A stretch of DNA of 64,000 nt from NCBI GenBank assembly GCA_011319805.1, contig SJRY01000235.1:114817-178816 (forward strand). The letters run 5' to 3'. Both the position numbers and the translations under genes were made by a program. Every line of letters begins with the position of its first letter. Position 1 is the first letter of the stretch. Origin of the DNA: Macrocybe gigantea (lineage: Eukaryota > Basidiomycota > Agaricomycetes > Agaricales > Callistosporiaceae). Below the pieces are notes generated by a model that saw nothing but the letters and a program-made list of their open reading frames with translations, made no database searches and had not been told where the DNA came from. Positions 9,787 through 20,485 of the stretch are shown piece by piece.

Positions 9787-12700
9787 ATGTCTACCTCAAT
9801 CATGGCCAACGCCCTCACTCAGGCCATGCCCCCGCAGCAGGCCCAGCCAAGACCTCAAGGAATGCCTGATTTGCAGCAATTAATCTTGGTCAGTTGCGCT
9901 TAACATCTCTCGTCCTCCTCTACAATGCTCATGTCTTACCTCTCAGCGAGCCAACTTTTTGCGGAAAAACCCCACGAGCAAAAGACCCCAATGAGCTGGA
10001 GCAGCTCATGAAATACATCCAGGTAGTTGGTGAGTAGTCACCGCTTTGGTCCTGAACCAACCAAACCCCCCTGATGCAATTTTTCGGTAATTCAGCTCAG
10101 GCTCGGGGTCAAGCACCCTCTGCCGGTACTAATCAACAGCAGCAGTTGCCTCCAAATCAGCACCAACAGCCGATGACCAACGGTCATGTTCAACAGCCTC
10201 TTGCGAATGGTTCCGCCTCCATCACATCCGGGCCAGTACCTAATCCTTCCTACCCCCAATCGCAAACACCCGTGTCTTTTACGAACGAACAGATCGAGGC
10301 TCTGCGAGCTCAGATACAAGCGTTCAAATTCATCAGCCGTGGCCTCCCCGTCCCGGAGAATATTCTACAGGCCACACGCATTCCCAACAACGCCATTCCC
10401 GACCTCGAGAAGCTCCTGCAAGGCTCTGATGTATCATCTAGAATAGTCGACGCTGCTGTCAAGGTTGCTAAAGGGGAGCCCGCCGTCAGCACTCCTGCCA
10501 CAACCTCACTCCTCGAAGAATCGGTCAAGGCGGAAGATACCGATTTGACTATTAATCTAGCCAACCTTCCCAAAGGTCCTTTCTTAGAAGACAATGTCAA
10601 CTCGGGAATATACCCATACAATGCATACCGCCATCCCTTCTCCCATCTCAAACGATCCGCCGAGACCGACCCTCAACTCTTTGCGACCAGACTGCAGAGG
10701 CTCCTTATCCCCACCGTCATGCCGGCTGGTCTGGATGCTTATCAGATACTCAATGAACGAGATCGCTACGTCGAAGCCCGCATTCAGCAGCGTATCCGTG
10801 AGCTCGAGGCTATGCCTTCGACCATGGGTGATGGAACTTTTGACACCAGCTTTCATCCAGAGCAGATGAAGGAGGAGAAAGAAAATGATGCCGCGGGATC
10901 CCAGAGCACCCTTGACCACCTGAGCGCCCTCGCTCATCCCTCTCCTACCGCCCACGGCAAACTTCGCGCCATGATCGAGCTCAAGTCTCTCAGGCTTCTT
11001 GACAAACAGCGATCCATGCGAGCTCACGTTGCCGAACGTCTGAATCATGGCTCGATGCTGCCCCTCAACCGCTTAGATTTCAAGCGAACCCGTAAACCCG
11101 TCCTTCGTGATGCACGCATGACAGAACAGGCGGAGAGGAAACAACGAGTCGAACGCGAGCGGAGGGCAAAGCGCAAGCATGTAGAGCAGTTGGTCATCAT
11201 ATGTGACCATGGCCGCGACATGATCGCTGCGAATCGCGTCGCCCAGGAGCGCGTCATGAGGCTAGGCCGTGCCGTCCTCAGTTTCCATGTCCAAACAGAA
11301 AAGGAAGAGCAGAAACGCATCGAGAGGATTTCAAAGGAACGTCTAAAGGCTCTCAAAGCCGACGACGAGGAGGCCTACATGAAGCTCATCGATACCGCCA
11401 AAGACACGAGAATCACTCATCTCCTCCGGCAAACTGACGCATATCTTGATTCGCTTGCCCAAGCTGTCCTCGCGCAGCAGACCGAGAGTGGGCCCATCGC
11501 ATTTGAACAGGAAGAAGGCCCGACATCAGAAGCGACATTCGGTGCCCAAGTCTCGGAAGAAGCCACCGACGAGAAGGGCAAGATAGATTACTACGCAGTT
11601 GCGCACAGGATATCGGAGAAGATCACCAAGCAACCGTCTCTGCTTGTTGGGGAACCCTGAAGGAATATCAGATGAAAGGCTTGCAATGGATGGTCAGCTT
11701 GTATAACAACAGATTGAACGGTATCTTGGCAGACGAGATGGTAATGCCTACCTTCTTCCCTCGTCCTTTACTGCACTCAACGATTCTCCCAGGGTCTGGG
11801 GAAAACCATCCAAACCATCTCGCTGATAACCTTCCTGATAGAGGTTAAGCGTCAGCGAGGGCCTTATCTTGTCATCGTCCCGCTTTCGACTATGACAAAT
11901 TGGGCAGGGGAATTTGCAAAATGGGCCCCTACCGTGAAGACGATTTCCTACAAAGGAAACCCCGCTCAACGTCGCGCGTTACAGACTGAACTCCGGATGG
12001 GTCAGTTCCAGGTCTTGCTGACGACGTATGAATATATCATCAAGGATAGACCACATCTGAGTAAGATAAAATGGGTGCATATGATAATCGGTACGATATT
12101 GCATCTATTATTCTGTTGACGACGCTGATTGGTGTCTGCAGATGAGGGCATCGTATGAAAAACACGCAGAGTAAACTTGTCCAGACTCTCACCACATATT
12201 ATCATTCCCGGTTCCGCCTGATCCTCACCGGTACACCGCTGCAAAACAACCTACCTGAGCTGTGGGCTCTTCTAAACTTCGTTCTTCCCAAGATTTTCAA
12301 CTCAGTGAAATCTTTCGATGAATGGTTTAATACCCCTTTTGCCAATTCTGGTACTGGCGACAAGATAGAGTTGAACGAAGAAGAGGCTCTTCTGATTATC
12401 AGGCGTCTTCATAAAGTCCTTCGACCTTTCTTGTTGCGGCGGTTGAAGAAGGATGTTGAAAGCGAATTGCCAGACAAAGTTGAGAAAGTCATCAAAGTCA
12501 GGATGAGCGCCTTGCAGAGCCAACTCTACAAGCAGATGAAGAAACATAAGATGATAGCGGACGGCAAAGACTCCAAAGGGTAAGGGCTATGTTCTGTCTG
12601 ACAACAACCTTGCTCAAATCTGTGAACAGAAAATCGGGAGGAGTCAAGGGTTTGAGTAACGAGCTTATGCAGCTCCGAAAAATCTGTCAACACCCTTACC

Positions 12701-14822
12701 TCTTTGAAAGCGTCGAGGACAAAATCAGTCCCAGCGGTCTCGTGGACGAAAAGATCATTCGGTCATCTGGTAAAGTGGAACTCCTCAGCCGAATTCTTCC
12801 AAAGTTCTTTGCAACCGGGCACCGAGTGAGTGCCTTCGTCCTGTTAGATTTGTGCCACGCCTATTCTTACTAAAACTTGACAGGTGCTCATCTTCTTCCA
12901 AATGACAAAAGTGATGGACATTATGGAAGATTTCCTAAAGATGATGGGTTGGCAATACCTCCGTCTAGACGGTGGAACGAAAACGGAAGAACGTGCCCAG
13001 TTTGTCCAGCTCTTCAATGCCCATAACTCGGAATATAAAGTCTTCATCCTCTCGACAAGAGCTGGCGGCTTGGGTTTGAACTTGCAAACTGCCGATACCG
13101 TCATCATGTGGGTAACCTCATCCTCTACAAATACTGCCCTTTTATTGACTTGATATCGTCAGCTTCGATAGTGACTGGTTTGTGATGTTGCCCGTCCGTT
13201 GAAAGCGTCCCTGATCTTGCATCTTTTCAGGAATCCACACGCCGATCTCCAAGCACAGGACCGTGCCCATCGTATCGGGCAGACCAAAGCCGTCCTGATT
13301 CTGCGGTTCATCACTGAGAAAAGTGTCGAAGAAGCCATGTATCAACGTGCCAGATACAAGTTGGATATCGATGACAAAGTAATTCAGGCGGGCCGCTTTG
13401 ATAATAAGTCAACGCAAGAGGAACAGGAAGAGTTTTTGGTAAGAATCATCGTGCTCCATCCTGGTATGGTATCCTAACTCTCCATGACAGCGTTCTATTC
13501 TCGAAGCTGACCAAGAGGAGGAGAATGAAGAAGGGGACATGAACGACGATGAACTCGACGAGCTCATCGCCCGCACCGAAGACGAAGCTAATGTCTTCCG
13601 AGAAATGGACATTAAACGAGAGCGGGACCTCATAGAGAACTGGCGTAATCAAGGCAACCGCGGCAAGCCGCCTTTACCACTCATGCAACTTGAGGAGCTG
13701 CCTGAATGCTACCAAACCGACGAGCCTTTCGATGCTAAGGAAATTGATGAGGTTGCGGAAGGTCGTGGACAGCGTCGTCGAAACGTCGTCAGCTACAATG
13801 ATGGTCTCAGCGACGATGCATGGGCAATGGTATGCATTGAATGCTTTCCGATTCGAACCGGATTAACTGAGACGAGCATTATCAGGCGCTGGAGGAAGGC
13901 GAGGACTTGCAAGAGCTAAGCGAGCGTACAAGGGACCGCAAAGAAAGGCGGGCTGCCAACAAATTGCTCAAGGAAGAGGTATCGCGTCGTGGCACCCCGG
14001 CATCCGATGACTATCGTAGCCGCAAGGGCAAGAAGGGTAAGTCCAAAGCAGTGGACTATGAGCCCACCACTGGGTCAAAGCGGAAACGCGGTGCCAAATC
14101 CATGTCAGTGACGCCGTCCATTGATGAGGACGACGATGACCACGAACAGGTGCGTCTTGATCTGACCATATAATATTTTGGGGCAGTATATGACGCTTTG
14201 TCATTATAGAAACGTCGGAAGACGAAGAACAGCAACGGCGACCTACCTGCAAACGTTCGCGACCAGATGAAGAAGGCATTCGCCGAGTGCCATAAAGCAG
14301 TCTTGGCTTGCGAAGATGAAACTGGTAGAAAACGCTGCGAGCTGTTCCGTGAACTCCCCGACAAGAGAGTACGGCATGCCTTTTATTTGCCAGACGGCTC
14401 TCGCTGACCATGTGTCCTGCCGACAGGATTACCCTGACTACTATCAACTCATTACACAGCCTATCGCGCTCTCCCATTTACGAAAGCGCGCCAACAGCAA
14501 CTATTACAAGACGGTCGCGGCGTTCCGCGACGACTGGAAGTTGATGTTTAATAATGCGAGGACATACAATCAGGAAGGCTCGTGGGTATATATCGATGCA
14601 GAGGAAATGGAGAAGGTCTTCGATGCCACGTACGAGCGGGTTATGACTGGTTCAGGGCTACCCGGTGCACCCGCGGCTTCGGGATCTGCGGCGAGCTCAT
14701 ACGACTCCGCGCTGACACCTGTAGATGAAGATGAACGGCCTCTACCAACTCGTAGCAGGAGCGCAGGGCGAAAACAGGTGCTCAGCGACGAGGAGTATCT
14801 GACGCCAAGTGAAGACGACTGA
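9787..14822 (+). CDS. SNF2: SNF2/Brahma-type chromatin remodelling ATPase, one apparent frameshift
   Basis: This is the catalytic subunit of a SWI/SNF or RSC complex, which slides nucleosomes using ATP. Domains in order: QLQ ([20 protein letters not shown], near 10280); HSA (about 11050-11300); helicase ATPase with GILADEMGLGKT (motif I, across an intron near 11740), LTTYEY, the DEAH-like box DEGHRMKN (across an intron near 12090-12142), [25 protein letters not shown] and DRAHRIGQ; SnAC (about 13420-13620); and a bromodomain ([12 protein letters not shown] near 14428, [11 protein letters not shown]). It ends at 14820-14822. The frame breaks near 11650: a run of four G gives ..LLVGEP-stop, whereas five G would give the family sequence LLVGGTLKEYQ. 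A second phase problem at about 9970-9985 can be solved with an alternative acceptor. Otherwise the gene is intact, so an assembly error is likelier than a pseudogene. Confidence 0.93.
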
Positions 14823-15471
14823 TCTCTTTCCTTTACTCTCGTTTGACGCCAATTATTGTATTTCTCGCTTTTCTTTCATTTTGTTCAAATTTGTAGCATG
14901 TGCCATGTATTTTTTTTTTGTTAGCGTTGTAATAAGAGAGGGTTTTCAATTTCTTGATCATGAACAGATTTATGATACCAGCTCCGACTTCCAAACCGCT
15001 GTACTTTTATTTGAACCTCTTGGTGACTACGATGGCAATATATATACGATACTTAAACACAAATACAACTACAGTTGAGTGGCATAGCTGTTGGAAAAGA
15101 GAGCTGTCATAAGTAACCGGAGAATAGGCGCAAGGGAGTGAAGCTGTCCAACTCCATGAGATGTATGAAGCAGGGCGTTACAAATACAAAACCGGTCTTT
15201 GATCGACGCCCGTCCCTTCGCTCCTGGCTGGAGAGATGGTCCACCAAACGCCAATGTCGGGGATTCTGAGTGTGTTGCAGATCACGAACTGCGTAACGGC
15301 ACATCGCATAGAGTGGGTTGGAAGTTCATATGAGGAAGCAGTCCAGAGACAAGGGTTGATCCAATCACTGATTCCAACAAGAAATTATCCACGATTAACA
15401 ACCGTAGAAAATCGCGGTGGAATCTTGGCCGTTGTAGAGTGTCTGCTACCTCCCCATCAGATGATTGCGGA
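14823..15471. other. Convergent 3' intergenic region, no gene seen
   Basis: This gap lies between the SNF2 stop and the AP-1 stop. It should hold both 3' UTRs. It has T-rich stretches (a T run near 14910-14919) and no reading frame with family similarity. Confidence 0.5.
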
Positions 15472-17401
15472 CTACTGCTTGAGCTTTGTCAAGTTTTTGA
15501 TGATGCAACTCACGCCTTGCGGTTCCAGAACGACTTTGGTGCCATCGCATTTGGCTTTGTTAGTAAACTCCGTGCAGAGCTCGTTGATGTCAATGTCCTG
15601 GATCGTCATCAAATCAGACGTCAGAAGGTTGTTCTAAATGACGGAGGCGCAAGGCATGCCTTGAATTTAGGGTTCGATGTAATGCTTCGCCATGCCGTGA
15701 GGACCTCCACGTTTTGATCGCTCTGCTTTATTTTAGGGAAATTCGTGCCCTCGCACAAAATCATAGGTCCCTGGGTATCCGAGCCTTTCCGGAGGCCATG
15801 AGGAGGAGCGAATGGAGAAGGTCCCGACGACTCTATGCGTTTGGCCAATTCTTCCTTCGTCTTCGGACAATCTCCATCACATCCTTTTCCGTTCGCCTGA
15901 TTCTGACCGTCATGATTGGCTTCAGACTCTGATGCTGAGCTATCCCTGAACTGGTCAAAAAGAGGATCGGATCTTGACGAAGATGGAGACGAGGAGGAGG
16001 AAGATGCTGCGGCGTTAGTTGGGTTGACGTGGGAATGATGGGTAACTGGGCTCTCCGAGGCAGACGAGTTGGCATAATTGTTGAACTCTGGCTTGGACAT
16101 ATACGTCGCTAGCAAATCATCCAGCGACGAACCATCGTGATTGTTATTGGTGGGCGGCGTCGGCCAGGATGTCAAACCGTTGAAGTTAAAGTTGAACGAC
16201 GAAGAGGGTTCGGCGACGTTGGTTGATGGCTGCGCAGAGTCAAACATGGACGCATACGACATGAACATGGGATTGCTGGCGATCGTCGTGAAGGGAGTGT
16301 TGGGCGATAAACCGGTGTTAGGTGTGCCAAAGCCAAGATCGAGTTGCATCGCCCCATCGGTGGCAGTCTGCTGCGGACTGTCGTCAAGGAGGCTGAGTAC
16401 GGAGGGATCAAACGTCGAAAGTGAGCTCCATTCTAAAGGATTCGCCGACTTGGGTGACGTAGCAGAAGACGCGGGCGGCGACGCCGTTGACCGTGTGGGT
16501 GATATTGTAATTGGGACTGACGGAACAAAGGACGGCAGCTGAGAAGCGAAGGCAGGTGCAGTGCGAGCGGTGTCTGGACTGGTGGCGCCCGCACTCTTTG
16601 GAACGGAGAATGTGAAAGACGCCTGTTTGAGCGTCAAGTTCTCTGTCTGTAACCGCGACAGCAAGTCTCGCAAATTTTCGTTTTCCGTCATTGCCTGTTC
16701 GTTCTTGGCCTCTAGTTCAGCGACTTTGTCTTCCAACTGAACGGGAAGGGTGAGTGGCGAGGCGACTAGACTGGCAGGAGTTTCCTTACATCTTTGACAT
16801 GCTTTTCTTTGCGCTCACGGAAAGCTCTCTGCGCTGCGCGGTTTTGCTCTTTACGCTTCAGTAGACGGGTTTCGTCTTTCGGCTAAGGATACGTCATTAT
16901 CACATTCAGATCGGCAACGAAAGATGTGCATACAGTAGTGCCCGCAGACTTGCGCCGAGCGACTGGCGTCGACTTTCTTGTCGAACTGCCGGGAGCCGGA
17001 GCGGGAGAAGCTGTGAAATTGGTATCAAGGAAGGACGACTGAGCATTTTGGATCCTGGGCTCACTAGTATGTTGAGCCTTCTGACTGGGTCCGTCCTGAC
17101 CGTTTTCATCAGTGGCTTTCCGTTTCAAAGCGGGGTCTCCGGTTTCGTCAATCACAGCGCTATTTTCGCCGTTGAGATTAGGGGGACTGGGGCTGCTGTC
17201 CTCCGAAGGTGGGGTGATGCTCGGCAGAGAATATCGTGAAATGTTCTGGGGATTAACGCCGTCGACGAGCTGAGAGTTGTTCACCCCGGACGACGGAAAT
17301 TGTTTCTGTAGAATAGCGAGAAAATCGTCGTCGGCGAGCTGCGGGAATGACGAAGTATGGGACAAATCCCAGAGAGGAGTACCGTCTGCGAAAGGCTCCA
17401 T
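15472..17401 (-). CDS. AP-1/Yap1-type bZIP oxidative-stress transcription factor
   Basis: The start ATG is at 17399-17401. A Ser/Pro-rich N-terminus leads to a bipartite basic region (RKSAGTT, then KRKEQNRAAQRAFRERKEKH around 16800-16870) and a leucine zipper (LEDKVAELEAKNEQAMTENE at 16736 and below). The core NRAAQRAFRERK is the Yap1/Pap1 signature. Two Cys-rich regions follow: CDGDCPKTKEEL near 15890-15850 and LCTEFTNKAKCDG near 15570-15535. In this family such Cys pairs sense peroxide and control nuclear export. The stop is taken as the TAG at 15472-15474 (..SCIIKNLTKLKQ). Joining ..TSNPKFK to DIDINELCTEF needs a GC-AG intron at 15598-15659; without it the frame stops before the C-terminal Cys domain. 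Confidence 0.9.
15598..15659 (-). other. GC-AG intron in the AP-1 gene (62 nt)
   Basis: The minus strand reads TTCAAG|GCATGC at the donor and GATCCAG|GACATT at the acceptor. Removal joins NPKFK to DIDINELCTEF in frame and restores the C-terminal Cys-rich domain. The only nearby GT donor (in CCGTCATT) gives the wrong frame. Confidence 0.75.
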
Positions 17402-18273
17402 AATTTAAGATAAGAAATGAGTAAGAGAAATTAGAAAAAGAGAAAGATCAGTCAGCACGGGGAATGATGAAGATTCTTTGAACAGTCAGCAAAGGGCCAC
17501 AGCTGACGAAAAGGACGACAATGCTGAATGACGGAGGAGGAGGAGGAAACTTGGAGAGACTGATAACCCTTGTGGTTTCACAGAGCGCTGACTCATATCA
17601 CGTATCGGTCACGCTTCAAATTATTTATTTATTTATTTATTTTAATTCTGTATACGCGTAACCCTTCGGCAGCCAAGTTGTCCCGGATGACTGCCGCTTC
17701 TTTTTTTTTGGCTTGCTTCACACTGCTTTCTTGGTGGGACCATTCCATGTGCGATTTGATCCTAACCGCCATTCACAGTGCGCGGAATGCAAAGAAATCG
17801 CCGTCGCCCCACTTATCAACGTCACGTCTGACGTCCATATTCTGCGGCCTCCATTGGGACCGTTCCCGGCTCAGTTCCGGTCCTTTGCATTTGCAGCCTG
17901 GGCCCTGATGCATCGAAAAACGGTCTCAGGCGGACTCCTCTTGGAAACCGCCGGGAAGGCTAAAAAAACAAAGACTCCGCTTGGCCTGAGATGCATTCCA
18001 TCGATCCGCACGATGCGAGCCATTCCCGTCTCGGGACGTGTCCCATCTGCCAATCCCATGACCGCCTCCCTTGATCTCTCTCGTTCTCGAGCCTTGATTC
18101 ATCAATCCCACAAAGACAACAAGCCAACATCTAGCGCATGCCCAAAAAGGTACGTCCAACTCGAAAGATGCCCATTAGGTAGTCGCGTGCACACCATACA
18201 TGCTGATTGCTGGATATATGTACAAATGAAATGTTTGGTGCTGAATATACACCAGGTGCATTCTCCACTGATA
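17402..18273. other. AP-1 upstream region and Erf4 3' region, no gene seen
   Basis: The stretch carries the promoter of the AP-1 gene at its left and the 3' flank of Erf4 at its right. A (TTTA)n run lies at 17621-17644 and a T run near 17700-17709. A plus-strand frame of about 190 codons here has no ATG at its start and no recognisable family. Confidence 0.45.
17621..17644. repeat. (TTTA)n microsatellite
   Basis: About six tandem copies of TTTA lie some 220 bases upstream of the AP-1 start codon. Confidence 0.85.
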
Positions 18274-19779
18274 TCAAAAGTGGCATGAAACCCTGGTGCT
18301 AGACCGACTTCTCAGAGTGGGGGTAACCGATGCCCATAAATCAGAAATCACTGAATAAATATGAATGGTCAGCGATTTTGCAATGCGCGGGTCAAGAAGG
18401 AACCAGAAGCTAACGTAGTATTCGATCTCGAGCTGCGCATGGCGATCAGAACGTGTGGGACGCCACGTTTGATGAAAATCAATCAGGCGCCCGGCGACGA
18501 ATACGAAATTCAAATTGGAAACGTACAAACAAGAACGCCACGTCCCGAGGCCACAGGATATTCAGTCCCGCTGGATTGTATAGAGTGGCGTTTAGATGGT
18601 CAAACAGGTGACGCAGTCGCTTCATTTCCTTCGAGAACGGAGGCGAATCAGCTTGCCTGTTAGGAAATGAGGCGCTAATGAGACCGGACCTTGTTGTAGT
18701 GTGATGTCCAAAAAAGCCTTGAGACTTGAAGGGTAAAGACCGCTAACATGTTGTCGACAAACGAGTGACGGAGGCTGTGGGCAGCGATCAACATCTCGTT
18801 GATCGAATTGATGGAATCCAGAAACTGGGTCGGCGTTATCTGCACCGTAGGTCACCGAACAAACACATCAATCAGCAGCCAGTAGTATTAACGCTGAACA
18901 ATACCCTTACCCGACCCTCCAGTTCCAGCGGGTAAATCGGAGCAAATTGGATCAGCTCTCCACCGGTGTAATCCCTCTCCACTCGGATGATCTCTCGAGG
19001 ATGATGGACACCGATTTGTCCAATAGGCGCCGAGCCGAACGCAGCGCTAGGAGAAGGCGGTCCAAAATAGTACGATGATTTAGGTATCAGTGGGCGGGTA
19101 TGCCTGCTATATAGAATTGAGACGAACGACACAAAAAGCAAGCTGAGAGGAGGAAACATCACATTCGGTCTTCAAAAGTCTCCATCTTGTGAGACTCGAG
19201 CGCTGTTGGAGGATCGGTCAGGCGTTTACGCGGAGGCTCGTCATCCGCCAAGTCCATGTCCCAAGGTTGGGGAGTGCCTGGTTTGAATTCTAGATGGAGG
19301 TGGGACGTCCGCCGTGATGAAGGTACGGGAGACGGTTTGACGTCCTCATAAGGACGTCCTGCAGAGTCCACAATGTTCCCTTCTTCGACGACGAACACGT
19401 CCGGCCCTGTCGTCATTTCGCTCGAATCCTGCTTTTCAAACGATTGCCGCTCGTCCGTAGCATCCGTTTCCTCGCGGAGCGGTGGCGCCACAGCATGCGA
19501 ATCTTCGACCTTCTCCGAGCCCGCGACTGTGCCTGCTTCCTCCCTCCCGACTTGCGCCTCATTCCTTGCTATGGGTCCTTGGGCATCTGAATCGTGAGGC
19601 ACGTCACGAGAGTCAGCCAGGCGAAGCTCGCTGCCTTGTTGACTTCTGGGTGCTGAATGTGACATGGCTTCGGCGCTGGATACATCGCCGCCGTATATAC
19701 CTGAAGCAGGTGTCGACGGCATGCAAGAATCGAGAATTATGAACCGCTGACCTTGGAACTGGGTGGAGTGCTGGCTCAT
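18274..19779 (-). CDS. ERF4: Erf4-family Ras palmitoyltransferase subunit
   Basis: Erf4 (Golgin A7/Shr5 family) stabilises the DHHC enzyme Erf2 that palmitoylates Ras at the ER/Golgi membrane. The first exon (start 19779) is a Ser/Glu-rich, probably disordered region of about 200 residues. After an intron comes the conserved domain: IIRVERDYTGGELIQFAPIY, PLELEGR, then TPTQFLDSINSINEML and AAHSLRHSFVDNMLAVFTLQ around 18840-18720. Next are EMKRLRHLFDHLNATLYNPA and GLNILWPRDVAFLF, and, after a further intron, LEIEYY near 18430. That tail is the family hallmark. The last codons after LEIEYY run to a TGA at 18274; a final intron there cannot be excluded. One internal intron (about 18635-18695) is inferred because it joins HYNK to EMKRL. 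Confidence 0.82.
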
Positions 19780-20485
19780 GGCATGGATGCAAGGAGATGA
19801 AGCATATCAAGTTTGGGTCTGCTGTGCCTTAGTGACACATGTGAGAAAAATGAACACTTTTGTGACTCCGTCTCAGCACAATGAACATCTTGCGCGCCGA
19901 GTGCAATGCTTTGCGGATAATCTAGACCTTTCTGGCGTCGATGCTGTACCGTCAGCGCCGGAAATGTAGGAGACGATGCAGTTTTCACCACACACATCTG
20001 AGAGCCCATGGTCGTAGGGGACGATATCGCCGAGGACTCTGTCATCTCTTTCCTCTCAAGATTCCTGTCATATTGTCCAGATGGATCACAGGGTCTCCCC
20101 TTCTAAGGTCTGCATGGTGTAGACCTTTCTGTGATGGTTTAGCACGGGTAGCCCCTACATAGGTATATGTCAAGCTTGACATTTTGATATCATGATCTCC
20201 AAGACGCCATCCAATCTACGCTGACCTGAAAATTTATCCCCATATTTTGCCGGCTCCTGACACTGCACAATCAAATGCTCCGTTTGTTCCTTGGACTGGA
20301 AAAGGCAGTCAAGATGCCCAGGCGCCGGACTTTATGTTCAATTGCAAAAACGGACAAAAGCAACTTAATAGCTACAGATTTCGATCTAGATAGTAAATAT
20401 GTCGTTTATCTTTCTCTAAATAGCTGAAAAGAAAAGGACATGACAGCAACGATAACAGGGGACGTGCATCAAGAAAAGCAAATAA
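19780..20485. other. Intergenic region between Erf4 and Cyc8, no gene seen
   Basis: This 706-base gap holds the Erf4 promoter and the 3' flank of Cyc8. I see only short frames in it, none with a recognisable family, and no tRNA-like box pair. Confidence 0.4.

Noticed and set aside
16141..16542. 133-codon plus-strand ORF opposite the AP-1 gene
   Set aside because: Antisense shadow of the Ser/Pro-rich AP-1 exon; the bZIP reading on the minus strand is unambiguous.
17713..18288. 191-codon plus-strand frame in the AP-1 upstream region
   Set aside because: The first codon is not ATG and no family similarity is seen.
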